From contig NW_027041873.1 in assembly GCF_033297395.1 (NCBI RefSeq), forward strand, positions 1-64,000: a stretch of 64,000 bases of DNA, written 5' to 3'. This document shows, piece by piece, positions 23,235 to 32,653 of the stretch (within the stretch, counting starts at the first letter, position 1; every line of letters begins with the position of its first letter). The notes beneath the pieces are model-generated. The model was not told the origin of the DNA and searched no databases. It saw only the letters and a list, made by a program, of their open reading frames with translations. The stretch comes from Canariomyces notabilis. Its lineage: Eukaryota > Ascomycota > Sordariomycetes > Sordariales > Chaetomiaceae. A program made the translations under genes and the position numbers.

Positions 23235-23410
23235 GTTGCCACTGTGGTTGGGTTGAGGGATTGCGGCGGGGGACGGTGGGTGGCTGCGGTATGACGCCGG
23301 GACACACACTTTCGGCGTCAACCCAATCAATGTCTCATGTCTCTACTCATGGAACACCCGTGAGCGGTCTAACCGCAAGCACTTCCTTCTCGACCTCGAC
23401 GCTCTAAGGG
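23235..23410 (+). pseudogene. Broken duplicate of the Est1-type gene tail
   Basis: Right after the stop of the Est1-type gene, one frame reads LWLG, a TGA, then GIAAGDGGWLRYDAGTHTFG. This copies the parent's LWLGCRIAAQDGKWLRYD and THQFG. It then continues with residues expected at the end of such proteins (FLLDLDALRG). The piece is a short tandem duplication of the last exon, or the original terminus of the gene displaced by a premature stop. Confidence 0.65.
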
Positions 23411-24066
23411 GCCAAGTACTAGAAACCATCCTAGCCAGTCTCCTCCATGTCCACTCGTTGTATTGTACACGTGTATTGGCCATGTCTCGCCTGTCTACCA
23501 TTCATTGCCTGTGGGGTGTGTGGCTGGGTGGTTCACTCGGTTCATTACTGACGGTGGTCGATTTCGCGTTTGAAGGGACTTTGGGTTACCAGGGGGATAT
23601 TCCGCTAGCCAAGGGGTCACCAAAACGTGAGTCCGATGAATCCCGCTGCAATGCGACCATTGAAGGCACCCGAAAATGGCGGCCTTGCCCTGCCAAATTC
23701 GGCGGCTGGAGGGGTGATTCTAAAAACTATACTAACTTGGAGGTGGGCAGGGCTAATTTGTGTTGGCGCCAAGTGCGGGGCACAGAAACATGCGGAAGTT
23801 TCTTTTCCTTTTAGGGTAGGAATCTCACCAGTCGCTAGGTCGCCTGCATGTTTCGACCCGCTACTTTAGTGTAATTCGGCGCGTGTGTATCATTGTGGAC
23901 ACTGAGGGCTGGTTCTATCCGGGTACTGCATATGTATCTGCATTCCGGTTGCCGAACATGCATGAGGCTCGGTATGCGGAAATCCTTATTTCCGTTTTGG
24001 TGTATGTACTATAGTACCTTACATACTTGCTGCCTAACCTACACAGATGAGTGCCTACCACGACAG
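23411..24066. other. Intergenic, no supported gene
   Basis: No convincing coding frame, RNA gene or repeat relationship was noticed. Confidence 0.35.
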
Positions 24067-24878
24067 ATGACTGCCCAACACGACTCTATCCATCATACTC
24101 CGCGCCGAAATCTTGACATGGAGAAACACCGCGCCGAAATGCTCGCCGACGGCATGCTACTAGTCACGTGGAAAAGCAGGAATCGGACATGTACTCAATG
24201 TGGAAAGTCCTATCGACGGAGGCATACCTGTTGGGGCGTATCCCACCGGCGTCCGTCGCAGCTCCGAGTGCTGCCACCAGTACAAGCACCTCTTTCGCCA
24301 GAAGCCCAGTTCCAGTTACTTTGTAACACACTTCTTGGGAAACCTATGTATGTCCGACCCCTGTGTCAGTCCATTGGAACACAGCTCACTCTGTAATAGG
24401 CATAGCCCTCAGGCCCAGAACGTTCTGGCGGCACTCGAAGCTCTCGTTCAGCGTGGTGTCCGCCACGATCGAGTCGACATCGTCGAATGTCTAATCGCGG
24501 CATCCAGGGCCAAACTCGGCGCAGTTGCTCCTTGGCGAGCACGCACCCCTGCAGCTCCAGATAGCGGTGGTCCAGCAACGAAGCACCCTGATGCGACTCA
24601 AAGGCAACAATCAAAGCTCTATGCACCTCATTAATGAGTTCCTTTCCCGCGCGCCGCCCGCACCTGCCGACGTCATAGGTGTTCTGTACATTTCACAGGC
24701 AAGCAATCTTGTGTACAACTTCTTTTTCTCTGAGGCACACGAAGAAGCAAAGAAATATGTGCCTGTTGGTATCGATGAAAGGCCAGAGCTGCTATGGGAT
24801 CATATCTACTGTGTTGGTCGCATCATGAGGGGGAAAGGCCGGTTTGAGGAAGCTCGGCAGTGCTTCGAGGGGCGATAG
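24067..24878 (+). pseudogene. Degenerate C2H2/TPR-like gene
   Basis: The piece starts with a methionine frame carrying a zinc-finger-like CTQCGKSYRRRHTC segment. Further on it shows solenoid-like helices (NVLAALEALVQRGVRHDRVD, then LQLQIAVVQQRSTLMRLKGN, then RGKGRFEEARQCFEGR). The second and third parts are in different frames, with a shift near 24510-24530, and the frame ends at a stop where relatives would continue. It has the layout of the intact minus-strand gene at 29419-31179 (finger, then helical repeats; compare GKVRRFQGYFELARQYLEP). I read it as a frameshifted, 3'-truncated paralogue; short introns cannot be fully excluded. Confidence 0.55.
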
Positions 24879-24987
24879 AGACTGGGGTTAACATTGGATT
24901 GAAGCCCGAGCACTAGTTTGGTAACTTCAACTTCTCAAGGATTAAGCACCTCGCCCGTGCCTTGCCTTCCATCCCGATCCCTCCGGT

Positions 24988-25203
24988 TTATTCACGGCCA
25001 TGGGCCTTTTTAGAACGGAGGGTTAGAAATTTGAGAAACAACCTAAGGTAAGGTAGTGAGCTATCCTAGTAACTTACTAGGCACATTGGACATGCGTGGC
25101 CGTTGGCGTACACCCAGTTAGTGCAGGGGCGTGGATAAGTCCAGAAATACTTGCAGCGAAACTTGTAAAAACCACCGCCGCCAAGGCCGGCGCCGCCTGA
25201 CAT
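24988..25203 (-). CDS. Small Cys/aromatic-rich protein, 47 residues
   Basis: Exon 1 (25078-25203) begins with ATG and encodes a glycine-rich leader followed by RCKYFWTYPRPCTNWVY and CPMCL. A GTAAGT donor at 25077 and an AAG acceptor at 25006 (72-bp intron with a CTAAC branch site) add AHGRE and a stop at 24988-24990. Without splicing, the frame stops four codons after CPMCL. The four cysteines (one in each of RCKY and PCTN, two in CPMC), the aromatic residues and the CLAxGR ending resemble a family of very short fungal proteins of unknown function that I have seen in other ascomycetes. No signal peptide is apparent. It may bind zinc through the cysteines; this is inference. Confidence 0.6.
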
Positions 25204-26051
25204 GGTGAAGGATTAAGTGTTGGGTGAACTGCACACTATGGCCGTTTCAGGAGTTGCTAAGTTCACAAAAGTGTTGCTGTTAGCATATTCCCTAATGCGT
25301 GTCCTATCGCCTCTTTATACCTGGCGTCTTTTGGCAACATCATCAACATTGCTCGCAATGCTCCGCTCTAGCCCACCTTCCCACCCATGCCTCTAACCCC
25401 CAGACTTCTTCTCACCGCACTCGGCCTGGCTTGCGAGGACGCCGCTGCCCTTCGTGTTTCTCATAATGTGAGGCTTTGTCACACTGATGCTCGCCCCTGA
25501 TTGGGTACACCTGTACATGCCGGATGCAGCTATGCATGATCGCAGGTTTGCCTTCCCGGACGCAATGGATTGGCCAAAGGGGTAGAGTCATGTAATGACT
25601 CCCGTGTTCCGTTCAATTGCCTTGTGCTGCCGCAGCCCGTAAGAGTGGGCACTGGGCAGGAGCCATCGTGGTTCGGCTGGGCTCCAACTTAAAACCGGGG
25701 AATTTGATCAGGCCCCACACACCCGTGCCTGGATGCTTCTTGAAGCCTGTCACTTGATCAATATTTGTTTTGGTCGTTTCCTGGCACACCCTTCCAGTTT
25801 ACACGCAATTAGGTAGAAGGGTAAGACAAAAAGCGCTCTCGCCTGCGGCGCGGCTGTTGCCAGATCATTCAGATTAACCTCGCCCTGAAAGGCCGAGTGG
25901 TGGTGGTGTTCAGTGTTCTAGACCTTAGCAAAGGCATGAGATGTGTTGCTCGACACCACACTGACCACACTACTGCAGCCACGCCTCGCTTCCAGGTTGC
26001 ATTGTTGCTCAATGCTAGCCATTCAACAACAGCTAACACAACCTTTTTGGA
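25204..26051. other. Intergenic, no long frame
   Basis: Contains the 5' flank of the small gene (TTTATACC, about 25313). A 38-codon frame at 25386-25502 (MPLTPRLLLTALGLA...) looks like a signal peptide but has no continuation. A dispersed repeat copy lies at about 25765-25895. Confidence 0.4.
25765..25895 (+). repeat. Dispersed degenerate repeat, copy c
   Basis: Shares TTTTGGTCGTTTCCTG, CACACCCTTCCAG and CTCTCGCCTGCGGC with 14645-14790 in the same order, but the middle is replaced by unrelated sequence. Confidence 0.6.
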
Positions 26052-26501
26052 TCACCGTTTCCGAGCAGTCGCGTAGGGTTCCAATGTCGCTAGTCGTGCG
26101 GCGGCCCGGGGGGGTATGATCGAATCAATCGATGCCCGTGGCCGAAGTGGCTTGAAGCCGCTCCAGTGAGGTCTCGGCGAGCTGCTTAATCCCAGCCAAA
26201 AGAATTGAGATCTCGTCAAAGCCCGTCTGCGACCATCAACGAGCGTCCAATATACCATGTAAAGCAACGTCTTCTTGATTTCAGTTGCTAGACGTCTGTC
26301 ACGCTGATTCCTTACATCCAGCTGCTGGCAAAACGAGTGGATCTTCTTTTGCAGTAAAGCTAGGACAGCACTTAACAAATGGTCGATATTCTTATCTAGC
26401 TTCGGGTCAAATAGGTATACCGCTAGATCGAAGTTGTCTACTTTTAGGAAGCCCTTAGGAGATACAAAACCATTTGAAGTAAAAATTTCCAAGCCTCCCA
26501 A
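26052..26501 (-). pseudogene. Truncated gene fragment
   Basis: An open frame of about 149 codons without an ATG at its 5' end reads as real protein (FVSPKGFLKVDNFDLAVYLF, LLSAVLALLQKKIHSFCQQL, EIKKTLLYMVYWTLVDGRRR). It stops being related to anything at about 26515, exactly where the duplicated block 26515-26973 starts. It therefore looks like a gene cut by that duplication. I do not recognise the family. Confidence 0.4.
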
Positions 26502-26605
26502 AAGGCAAGGGGCCCAGCGCGCTTATGCATGGAGTTGATCATGGCTCACGGGTGCCGTGGCTGAGAACCCAGCTAATCAACCAAGCCTGGCTGGGAACAG
26601 ATCGA

Positions 26606-26678
26606 GCGGCCAGCACGCTATACCGGATTGAATAGCAACCCTGGGTTGCTATTCAATCCGGTATAGCGTGCTGGCCGC
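26606..26678. repeat. Perfect 36-bp inverted repeat (hairpin)
   Basis: Arms 26606-26641 and 26643-26678 are perfect reverse complements around a single T. The hairpin ends 52 bp upstream of the ATG at 26731. The counterpart at 46856-46928 has a different arm sequence but equally perfect pairing. Confidence 0.95.
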
Positions 26679-26730
26679 CAGAGCCGGGCTCTTCTAGGGG
26701 TTCGCACCAGCTACCATCTATCCTCTCCCT

Positions 26731-26973
26731 ATGCTCCATCTAACTATGTCCACCAGACGACTTGAAGACTTTGGCGGCAATGCCCTCGCCTATCTTGGCT
26801 ACCTTTATCTTAAGGTCACTAAGGTCCCAGTAGCCGACTTGATATCTCAGCTTGAAGGGCAAGTTGCGGGATTGCACGGCGTCCAGCCTCAAGCCCCCAG
26901 TCACCGCAGTGTTCAATCGGAAGAGGATGAAGGTCAGACACAGCGCCAACACGACAGCCGAGTCGGCAACCCT
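26731..26973 (+). pseudogene. Truncated 5' copy of the gene at 44630-46803
   Basis: The first 80 or so codons (MSTRRLEDFGGNALAYLGYL and on to HDSRVGN) match the gene at 44630-46803 almost residue for residue. Homology stops abruptly at about 26973, and the following residues are unrelated and low in quality. The frame stays open to 27258 only by chance, so a functional product is unlikely. Confidence 0.7.
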
Positions 26974-27722
26974 ACATACGATGGTACCCTCATGCCCTCT
27001 CCTGACTCTCAGATTCAAGTGCGAGACCGCCAGGCAACGAAAGATTTCCCTTCACAATCGCGGCCGACCCCTCCGCTGCATCTTCCCAGGCTTGGCCGAT
27101 CCCTGTTTTACCTTGCCACCGCTACGCCATATCCATGTCAGCCCCGGCGTCCACTTGTAAGCGTGGGTACCTCATGTACGCCCTGCCAGCGAAGCACCCC
27201 TACAGCCATGTCAAACCTCCTGACTTTCCACGGTCTCCAAGCGAATGATCCTGTTTGACTTCCATTCCCCGCATTGCCCGCTATCTTTCTCGGTCCTATT
27301 CCCAGGTACACTGTAGGTGGTGTCTCCCTCCCCTTGTATGGTTCCAAGTGAAGTTAGTGAATTCTTGGTGTGACTTTGCCTGCAGTGGCATGTTTGGATG
27401 TTCCGGGTGGCTTGAGTCGCACTGAAGACTTGACATCTTCAGGGGGGTTGGGCGATGTTTTGTCGTGAGACATGCGTCCCCCACACTCAATTTCAGGGCC
27501 CGCTCCAGTTCAGACCAGTTCTCGACGCGATTGCGTTGTGGTACGGAGTCCTAGGAGTAGGCCAGTCGGCAAGCGCGGGCGGGGCGTGAAATGCTAGCTT
27601 TAGGGACATATATAGCACACTGACCTAACTCGTTACTCATGAATGGAGTCGTGACGCGACAGTGAAGTTGATTGTATTGCCTACAAGACAATGGTGATCC
27701 GAACTGCCTTAGCCTTCTCGAG
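26974..27722. other. Intergenic, no supported gene
   Basis: Sequence beyond the duplication breakpoint with no confident coding signal. An upstream exon of the next gene may lie in 27500-27720 but could not be defined. Confidence 0.35.
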
Positions 27723-28442
27723 ATGTTAGCTTCTAAGCCCCCACCGTATATTACTACGTGTTTCGATATTTTCGTGTCTGGACTTGATCTTGACAAAGCA
27801 CACCAAGAGAAGCTGGACGCATTTCTGTACGTTTTCTTTTCGTATAAGAAAACTTGTCATCTAATCAGAAACAGGGAAAATGAGTTGTCGAAGCAATACT
27901 CTATCCACCCGGAGGAGAAACACATGTTGTTGTATCTCTGTGGTCTTGCCCATGACAGCAAGGATCAAGGGGGCCCACTCCCAAACTCCTCGTTCCTCCT
28001 TCTACATAATTTCAACGACTGGCTTATCAAGAATATGGGTGAAGAAATGGATGCTGCAACGGCAATGTTGAGATTATCGGCTTTGGTCTCCTTCGAACGG
28101 ATTGTCCCCATTACTGAGACCTGTCCGAAACCGGATTCTTGGCTGGCTAAATTTGCCGAGCTCATAAAGGATGGGATCGGATGGATACCAACAAAGGAAC
28201 GACCAATTTATGGCTACACTCCAACATACCAACATATGGGCCATGCCCTTCTTCGTGTTGCCAATGCAGAAGACCTAAACTACATCCATCCCATCTTTAA
28301 CAGCGAGGATCGCCCCTGTGACGATGGAGAGGCTTGCCAGTCGTGGCTGAACGGAGAATACTGGAGGCGGAGGATTCTCGAACGGCAAAGCCACCAAGAG
28401 GTACAGAGAGCGATGGCCATGATGGAGCTCGAGCAGCAATAG
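27723..28442 (+). CDS. Hypothetical protein, N-terminus unresolved
   Basis: The open frame runs from a stop at 27669 to TAG at 28440-28442; the first ATG is at 27723, giving 239 residues. The product is largely helical and acidic, with the segments SIHPEEKHMLLYLCGLAHDS, FNDWLIKNMGEEMDAATAML and GWIPTKERPIYGYTPTYQHM, and a Glu/Met-rich end (VQRAMAMMELEQQ). No domain is recognised and there is no signal peptide or membrane span. Protein-like residues continue upstream of the ATG (QDNGDPNCLSLLEM), so a further 5' exon ending near 27690 is possible. It lies between the truncated copy at 26731 and a cluster of short repeats, an accessory setting. Confidence 0.5.
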   Translation: MLASKPPPYITTCFDIFVSGLDLDKAHQEKLDAFLYVFFSYKKTCHLIRNRENELSKQYSIHPEEKHMLLYLCGLAHDSKDQGGPLPNSSFLLLHNFNDWLIKNMGEEMDAATAMLRLSALVSFERIVPITETCPKPDSWLAKFAELIKDGIGWIPTKERPIYGYTPTYQHMGHALLRVANAEDLNYIHPIFNSEDRPCDDGEACQSWLNGEYWRRRILERQSHQEVQRAMAMMELEQQ

Positions 28443-28714
28443 TCTGAAAGTAGCAAGGAAACATCGCCCGGCACACACTGCTTGTGTCAAAATTGAGGTA
28501 CTGTGCCCATTTGACCGTGACCGTGTATTAACAACAGGTATAAACTATAAAGAGGCTGCAGGCCAGGGCGCAACATGTACTCGTGCCAGATAAATAACTT
28601 AATACACAATCTCCTAATTCCTTACCTAGACGAGTGTCGCACCGCTTATCCCATTAACACACCATATTCTACGGACGTACAGTATATGTATACAGTACAA
28701 GCTTACGCATGTGG

Positions 28715-28790
28715 GTGGGAAATGCGAGGGCTGTTTGCCAAGCAGCAAGAGCGGGGCTATGACCCACTTTGTCCCGTGTCTTGCTAGCTC
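28715..28790 (+). repeat. CTGCTATGGGGCTGA repeat, copy 2 (partial)
   Basis: Matches the 18150-18245 element from AAATGCGAGGGCT to GTCCCGTGTCTTGCTA and then diverges before GGGGCTGA. Confidence 0.65.
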
Positions 28791-28842
28791 AATACACACC
28801 CTAGCGCACAATGCGCACATCGGCAACCAGCAGCTGTATGGC

Positions 28843-28945
28843 ACCAAATGCAAGCTCCTTGCCAAGCCTCGTTACCGTGCCGGAGCCATGTAGCAAGAGC
28901 GGAGCCGTGCCCCACTTTGTCCCGTGTCCTGCTATGGGGCTGAAA
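28843..28945 (+). repeat. CTGCTATGGGGCTGA repeat, copy 3
   Basis: Full-length relative of 18150-18245, with a longer spacer between GCCAAGC and GAGCGGAGCCGTG. Confidence 0.75.
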
Positions 28946-29245
28946 ACAGCCCCTCTACCGCTAATACTATCGGCGCTACTGCAGACACTCCTCCAACGTT
29001 CAACGACAGCCAACCAAAGTACGCCTTTACCCACTTTTTATCGTCGTTGTCGAATTGAAACTGAGAGAGGATCTGGGAGCCAGAGAGAGCTTGGCAGAGC
29101 AGTCACGCAGAATCCAGATGTCGCTAGCTATAGTAGGAAGCCACGTCCCAGTTTCCCCTCAGTTGCGTCCCTCATTGCCCGGAGTGTGTGGAACGGGTAG
29201 CGCACAAGAGCAAACGCATATCTGCAACCGGGACTGACAGCACCA

Positions 29246-29327
29246 AATGCGAGGGGAGTTTGCTTATTATGCAGCAAGAGCGGAGCTGTGCCCCACTTTG
29301 TCCCGCGTCCTGCTATGGGGCTGAACT
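29246..29327 (+). repeat. CTGCTATGGGGCTGA repeat, copy 4
   Basis: Third copy within 620 bp, same orientation, preceded like copy 3 by GCACCAAATGC. The closeness of copies 2-4 suggests local duplication. Confidence 0.75.
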
Positions 29328-29418
29328 TCGCTCATGTCCATCACACTAGGCTGCAGGCTGTCAAAGATCAGCCCAATTGTCTCCCTCTCTCGCCCACCCA
29401 GCCACCACCCAACTCCAC

Positions 29419-31179
29419 TTATTCAACGCCCTGTTCAATAGCCCAGCGCGTAAGAAAACAAGGCTTTCCAGCGATCTCTAGCCAATCGCATAGTAGATTG
29501 GCCCACCGTGTGCCGAGATTTGTGAAAAAGAACCGCTGGTCGAGCTTCTGACGAATTATCCCGCACCATATCTGTAGTGCATGCTGAAGATCGGCATCCG
29601 ATGTCTGATCAGACAAGGAAATTTTGATCTCAGCCATTGATAAGAGACAAATCAAATCGGGGAACCCTTCCGCTAAAGCCACGCCTTCACGGCAAGCCCG
29701 ATATGCAAGCTGCCAGTTATTTAGTGCTTTGATCATACTAAATCGATGCTTGGCCGGTCGTTTAATGTGACTAATTATCGCAAGGCCGAAGCAAATCCGG
29801 AAAAAATTGCGCTTCGTGGCCTTGCTAGAAGGCACCAGTGCCTCGTACTTCTCGGAGAGATCGGTATATAGTTCCCGTGCCAAGTCGAGATGGTTGGCCG
29901 AGCCAGCTAATCCCTGAGCAAGATAATACTCTGCTGTCGAGAGTTGGAGGAGGCGGACTTGTCTTCCGGTTTTGGCTTCGGTTGCATCCAAGATGGCTTC
30001 TGACCTGTCCCAGAGCCCAAGTTCAGTGTAGACTGCAGCTAAGTGTAGCCGGCAGGAGAATTGTATACGAGTTGGAGAATTCTCCTCAACTAGAGGTTCG
30101 AGGTATTGTCTCGCTAACTCGAAGTACCCTTGGAAACGGCGAACTTTTCCTTTCATGACGTCGATTTGAGAACGTATCACAATCTCGAGTCCAGAAGGGT
30201 GTGCCACATCTTGAGGCGCCCACTGCTGCAACAGTTGCCATGCCCTAGGAAGTCGACTTTCTTCGATAGCTTGCTGTGACTGGAGGAGTAGAAACTCGCC
30301 GGACTGTATGTGGCCCTTTCGGCCCGAGACGGGCGGGACGAGCGAGGGAATGGCATGCCCGTTCAACAATTGCAGCTTCATCTGACGTAATTGAACGCTG
30401 ATTTTAAGTGGCAACAGCGGGGTTTGGCTTGAAAGTCTTTGGGCCACTAAAAGCATAATCTCCTTGTTTTGGGATTCCCCGAACATTGAGGCAGAGATGC
30501 ATACATCTACCGCTCTAGGAATTTCTTGCGGATGGAGCCTGTCGGTTGGCAGCCGCTGCAATAGCCCCATAAATGGAAAGAAAACACTGCCCTTCTCAAC
30601 GAAACTAGAAAACATTAGCCTTTTCGAACATCAACAAACCTAAACGACGACATACTTTTCGTCAAGGTCCGCAACGGGGAAGATATGGAGCAAGACTCGT
30701 ATAGCCTGAAGCTCCATGAAATCTAGCATTGTTCCAGCCCCGTCGATGGCTTGTGTAGAGGCCATGTCGTTCCGGATGAACACCTGTGATGGACTAGGGA
30801 GTGTAAAGTAACGGCAAGCCCACCATAAGCCATTACTAGAGACCATAGAGCTGGTCGTTGTTACATGAAGAGCACCAGCATTAATTGCATCCTGTATGGT
30901 CGTTTGTAGCCGGCGTTCGGTTTCAAAGATCGAGGGAAAGTGAAAAATTTGTCCAACAGACTCGTTACAATCCTCGTCCCAGAGCCGAAAAGGATAGAAT
31001 GTACGATAGAATAGATCTCCTGGGACCGGTTGTGGCTCCAAGCAAGCCAAGAGCTGGAGGAGGTGTCTGCAATCTTCGGATGAGGCTGCGGGACAGTTCC
31101 TGGCATGCCGTTGGAGAGAGGCCAACGCCTGATACACTTTGCCGCAGTAGCAACGATGCTCATGGGCAGGGGACTGCAT
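29419..31179 (-). CDS. Zinc-finger plus helical-repeat (TPR-like) protein
   Basis: Exon 1 (30656-31179, ATG at 31179) and exon 2 (29419-30604) are joined by a 51-bp intron (GTATGT donor, GCTAAT branch site, CTAG acceptor) to give about 569 residues. The N-terminus has a finger-like CYCGKVYQALASLQRH plus a following Cys. After about 150 residues the protein becomes a chain of helix pairs resembling TPR or related solenoids (RAWQLLQQWAPQ, YFELARQYLEPLVEE, LAAVYTELGLWDRSEAILDA, LYTDLSEKYEAL). The absence of any catalytic motif suggests an adaptor or regulator. It is the intact relative of the broken gene at 24067-24878. The family seems expanded in this region, but I cannot assign a function. 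Confidence 0.65.
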
Positions 31180-31345
31180 CGTGGCGGCGGTGGCCTATGT
31201 CTGTTTCCGCGGACTCCTTCCGTGATGTGAAGCGGGGTAACGAATTCTTACCGTAAATATCAGGCGGACTGTAATGCTTGTATGTACATACAATACCCGA
31301 TCTCGATAGGCTTGGTTGCCAAGAACGACTAACGTTACATCGCAG

Positions 31346-31428
31346 TAGGTACGGAGGTAGTTTGTACCCGGTCTGCCGGTTGACCGGCCCACAGAGGGAG
31401 TACCTACTGTACCTCCGTACCTACACTG
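31346..31428. repeat. Short inverted repeat
   Basis: GTAGGTACGGAGGTA near 31346 is complementary to TACCTCCGTACCTAC near 31414-31428, with a spacer of about 50 bp. Confidence 0.7.
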
Positions 31429-31518
31429 TACATACGTACCTTACACAGACAACACCGCACAACAAACCCCTCCCTGCTTCTATTCCCACCTTGAAACCGA
31501 GAATTGTACTTATCGTGA

Positions 31519-31716
31519 TATCTCGCCAAATCCGTCCTCTTCTACTGCGCAGTTTAAACCCGGTGACCAATCCTAGGCTTGCCTTATGCAATGCGCTTCA
31601 ACTCTGCCTGATGCGTTGAGAACTGGAAGTCAGGGTTTGAAGTGGGCGGAACACAGGGTTAGAGATGTCCCTTGGCCTAGACTGTGCAGTAGAAGAGGAC
31701 GGATTTGGCGAGATTT
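31519..31716. repeat. Inverted repeat with about 30-bp arms
   Basis: The arm ATCTCGCCAAATCCGTCCTC and its continuation TTCTACTGCGCAGT near 31519-31553 are matched in reverse complement near 31683-31716, with one or two differences and a spacer of about 130 bp. The layout is like a small MITE-type element. Confidence 0.7.
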
Positions 31717-31967
31717 TACGCTATTATTGGCGGTCACGGCGGTGATGCAGTCGAATGTGCTGTAACGACGGAGGAGACAAGAGATGCGTGCCACTACTAC
31801 CACCTCGTACAAACGGTAGCCTTTGGGTCAAACCGGTTGCCGGCAGATGACCATCGTAAATCCACGCTCCGTTATAAATGTTGGGCACTCATGACAGGTA
31901 AAGGCCCTCTAATCCTGCCGTCTAGATACACTCCTCTATTTCCACTTGCCCTCGGCCTCCTAGTATC

Positions 31968-32653
31968 ATGGACCGAACTACAGGTATGGTCCAGGAGGCT
32001 TTGCCAGACAATCCAGGTCAGCTGGACATGACGGCTATTATTGATAAGAGGTTTCTTGATAGTAAGCCCCTCCTGTTGATATAGCAGCAAAACCTGAAGA
32101 GATGCGCACAGCCGAGACGCCCTTCTGGAAGTTGCCAGGGGGCCCGAGCCGTAGAACACCGCTACGAATGTACCCATTCTCTACTCATCAGCCAGCAGGC
32201 CCAAACCCCAAGCAGGATCACTTCGTGGCCTCTGATCAATATGCAAAGGAAGGAAACAACGATCCTGATATGGATATAATGATGAGACTCAAAGATGATC
32301 TGGAATGCCGTCGAAATTCTCTCCTTGGGACCCCACGGGATTCGCCATCTCCGGTTGCTGAAGAGGAAGACACGCTGGTAGCTAAAGGGGGAGGTGCGTT
32401 GTGGGGACACGCTCTATTGCTAACTACCATGGATGGCGGCAAAACCTCGTCTCTCGATTGGGCGGACCGGCTCAATTCCCCAGGCGCCAATGAGACGCCT
32501 GATCGTGTCAAGCAGGACGAGTCCGAGTCGGACTGGGACGTTCTGGAGTCGGAATGGGATGATCTGGAGTCGGAACGGGATGTTCTGGAGTCGGAAAGGG
32601 AACCCGAATTTCTGGAGATGAAGCCCGAGCCATTGACCATTAGAACGCTGTGA
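31968..32653 (+). CDS. Hypothetical acidic protein with WDxLESE repeats
   Basis: Exon 1 (31968-32061) starts with ATG and ends at a GTAAGC donor. A 50-bp intron brings it in frame to 32112-32653, for about 211 residues. The first 31 residues (MVQEALPDNPGQLDMTAIID) look structured. The middle is Pro/Ser-rich. The tail carries imperfect seven-residue repeats (SDWDVLES, EWDDLES, ERDVLES), strongly acidic and probably a helix or coiled coil, ending in a KPEPLTIRTL peptide. No family is recognised. The last ten codons lie inside the segmental duplication that recurs at 58902-58927, so its 3' end has been copied. A single-exon reading from an ATG at 32102 is the alternative. Confidence 0.5.

Larger units (their letters stand above)
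26515..26973 (+). repeat. Duplicated block with hairpin, copy 1
   Basis: Inverted, near-identical copy of about 46563-47022. It includes a long perfect hairpin (26606-26678) and the first 80 codons of the gene at 44630-46803. Outside these limits the two loci are unrelated. Confidence 0.8.
31180..31967. other. Intergenic region with two inverted repeats
   Basis: No supported gene. It holds an inverted repeat built on TACCTCCGTACCTAC (31346-31428) and one with 30-bp arms (31519-31716). Confidence 0.45.

Noticed and set aside
25386..25502. Short frame beginning with a signal-peptide-like MPLTPRLLLTALGLA
   Set aside because: Ends after 38 codons, with no convincing second exon.
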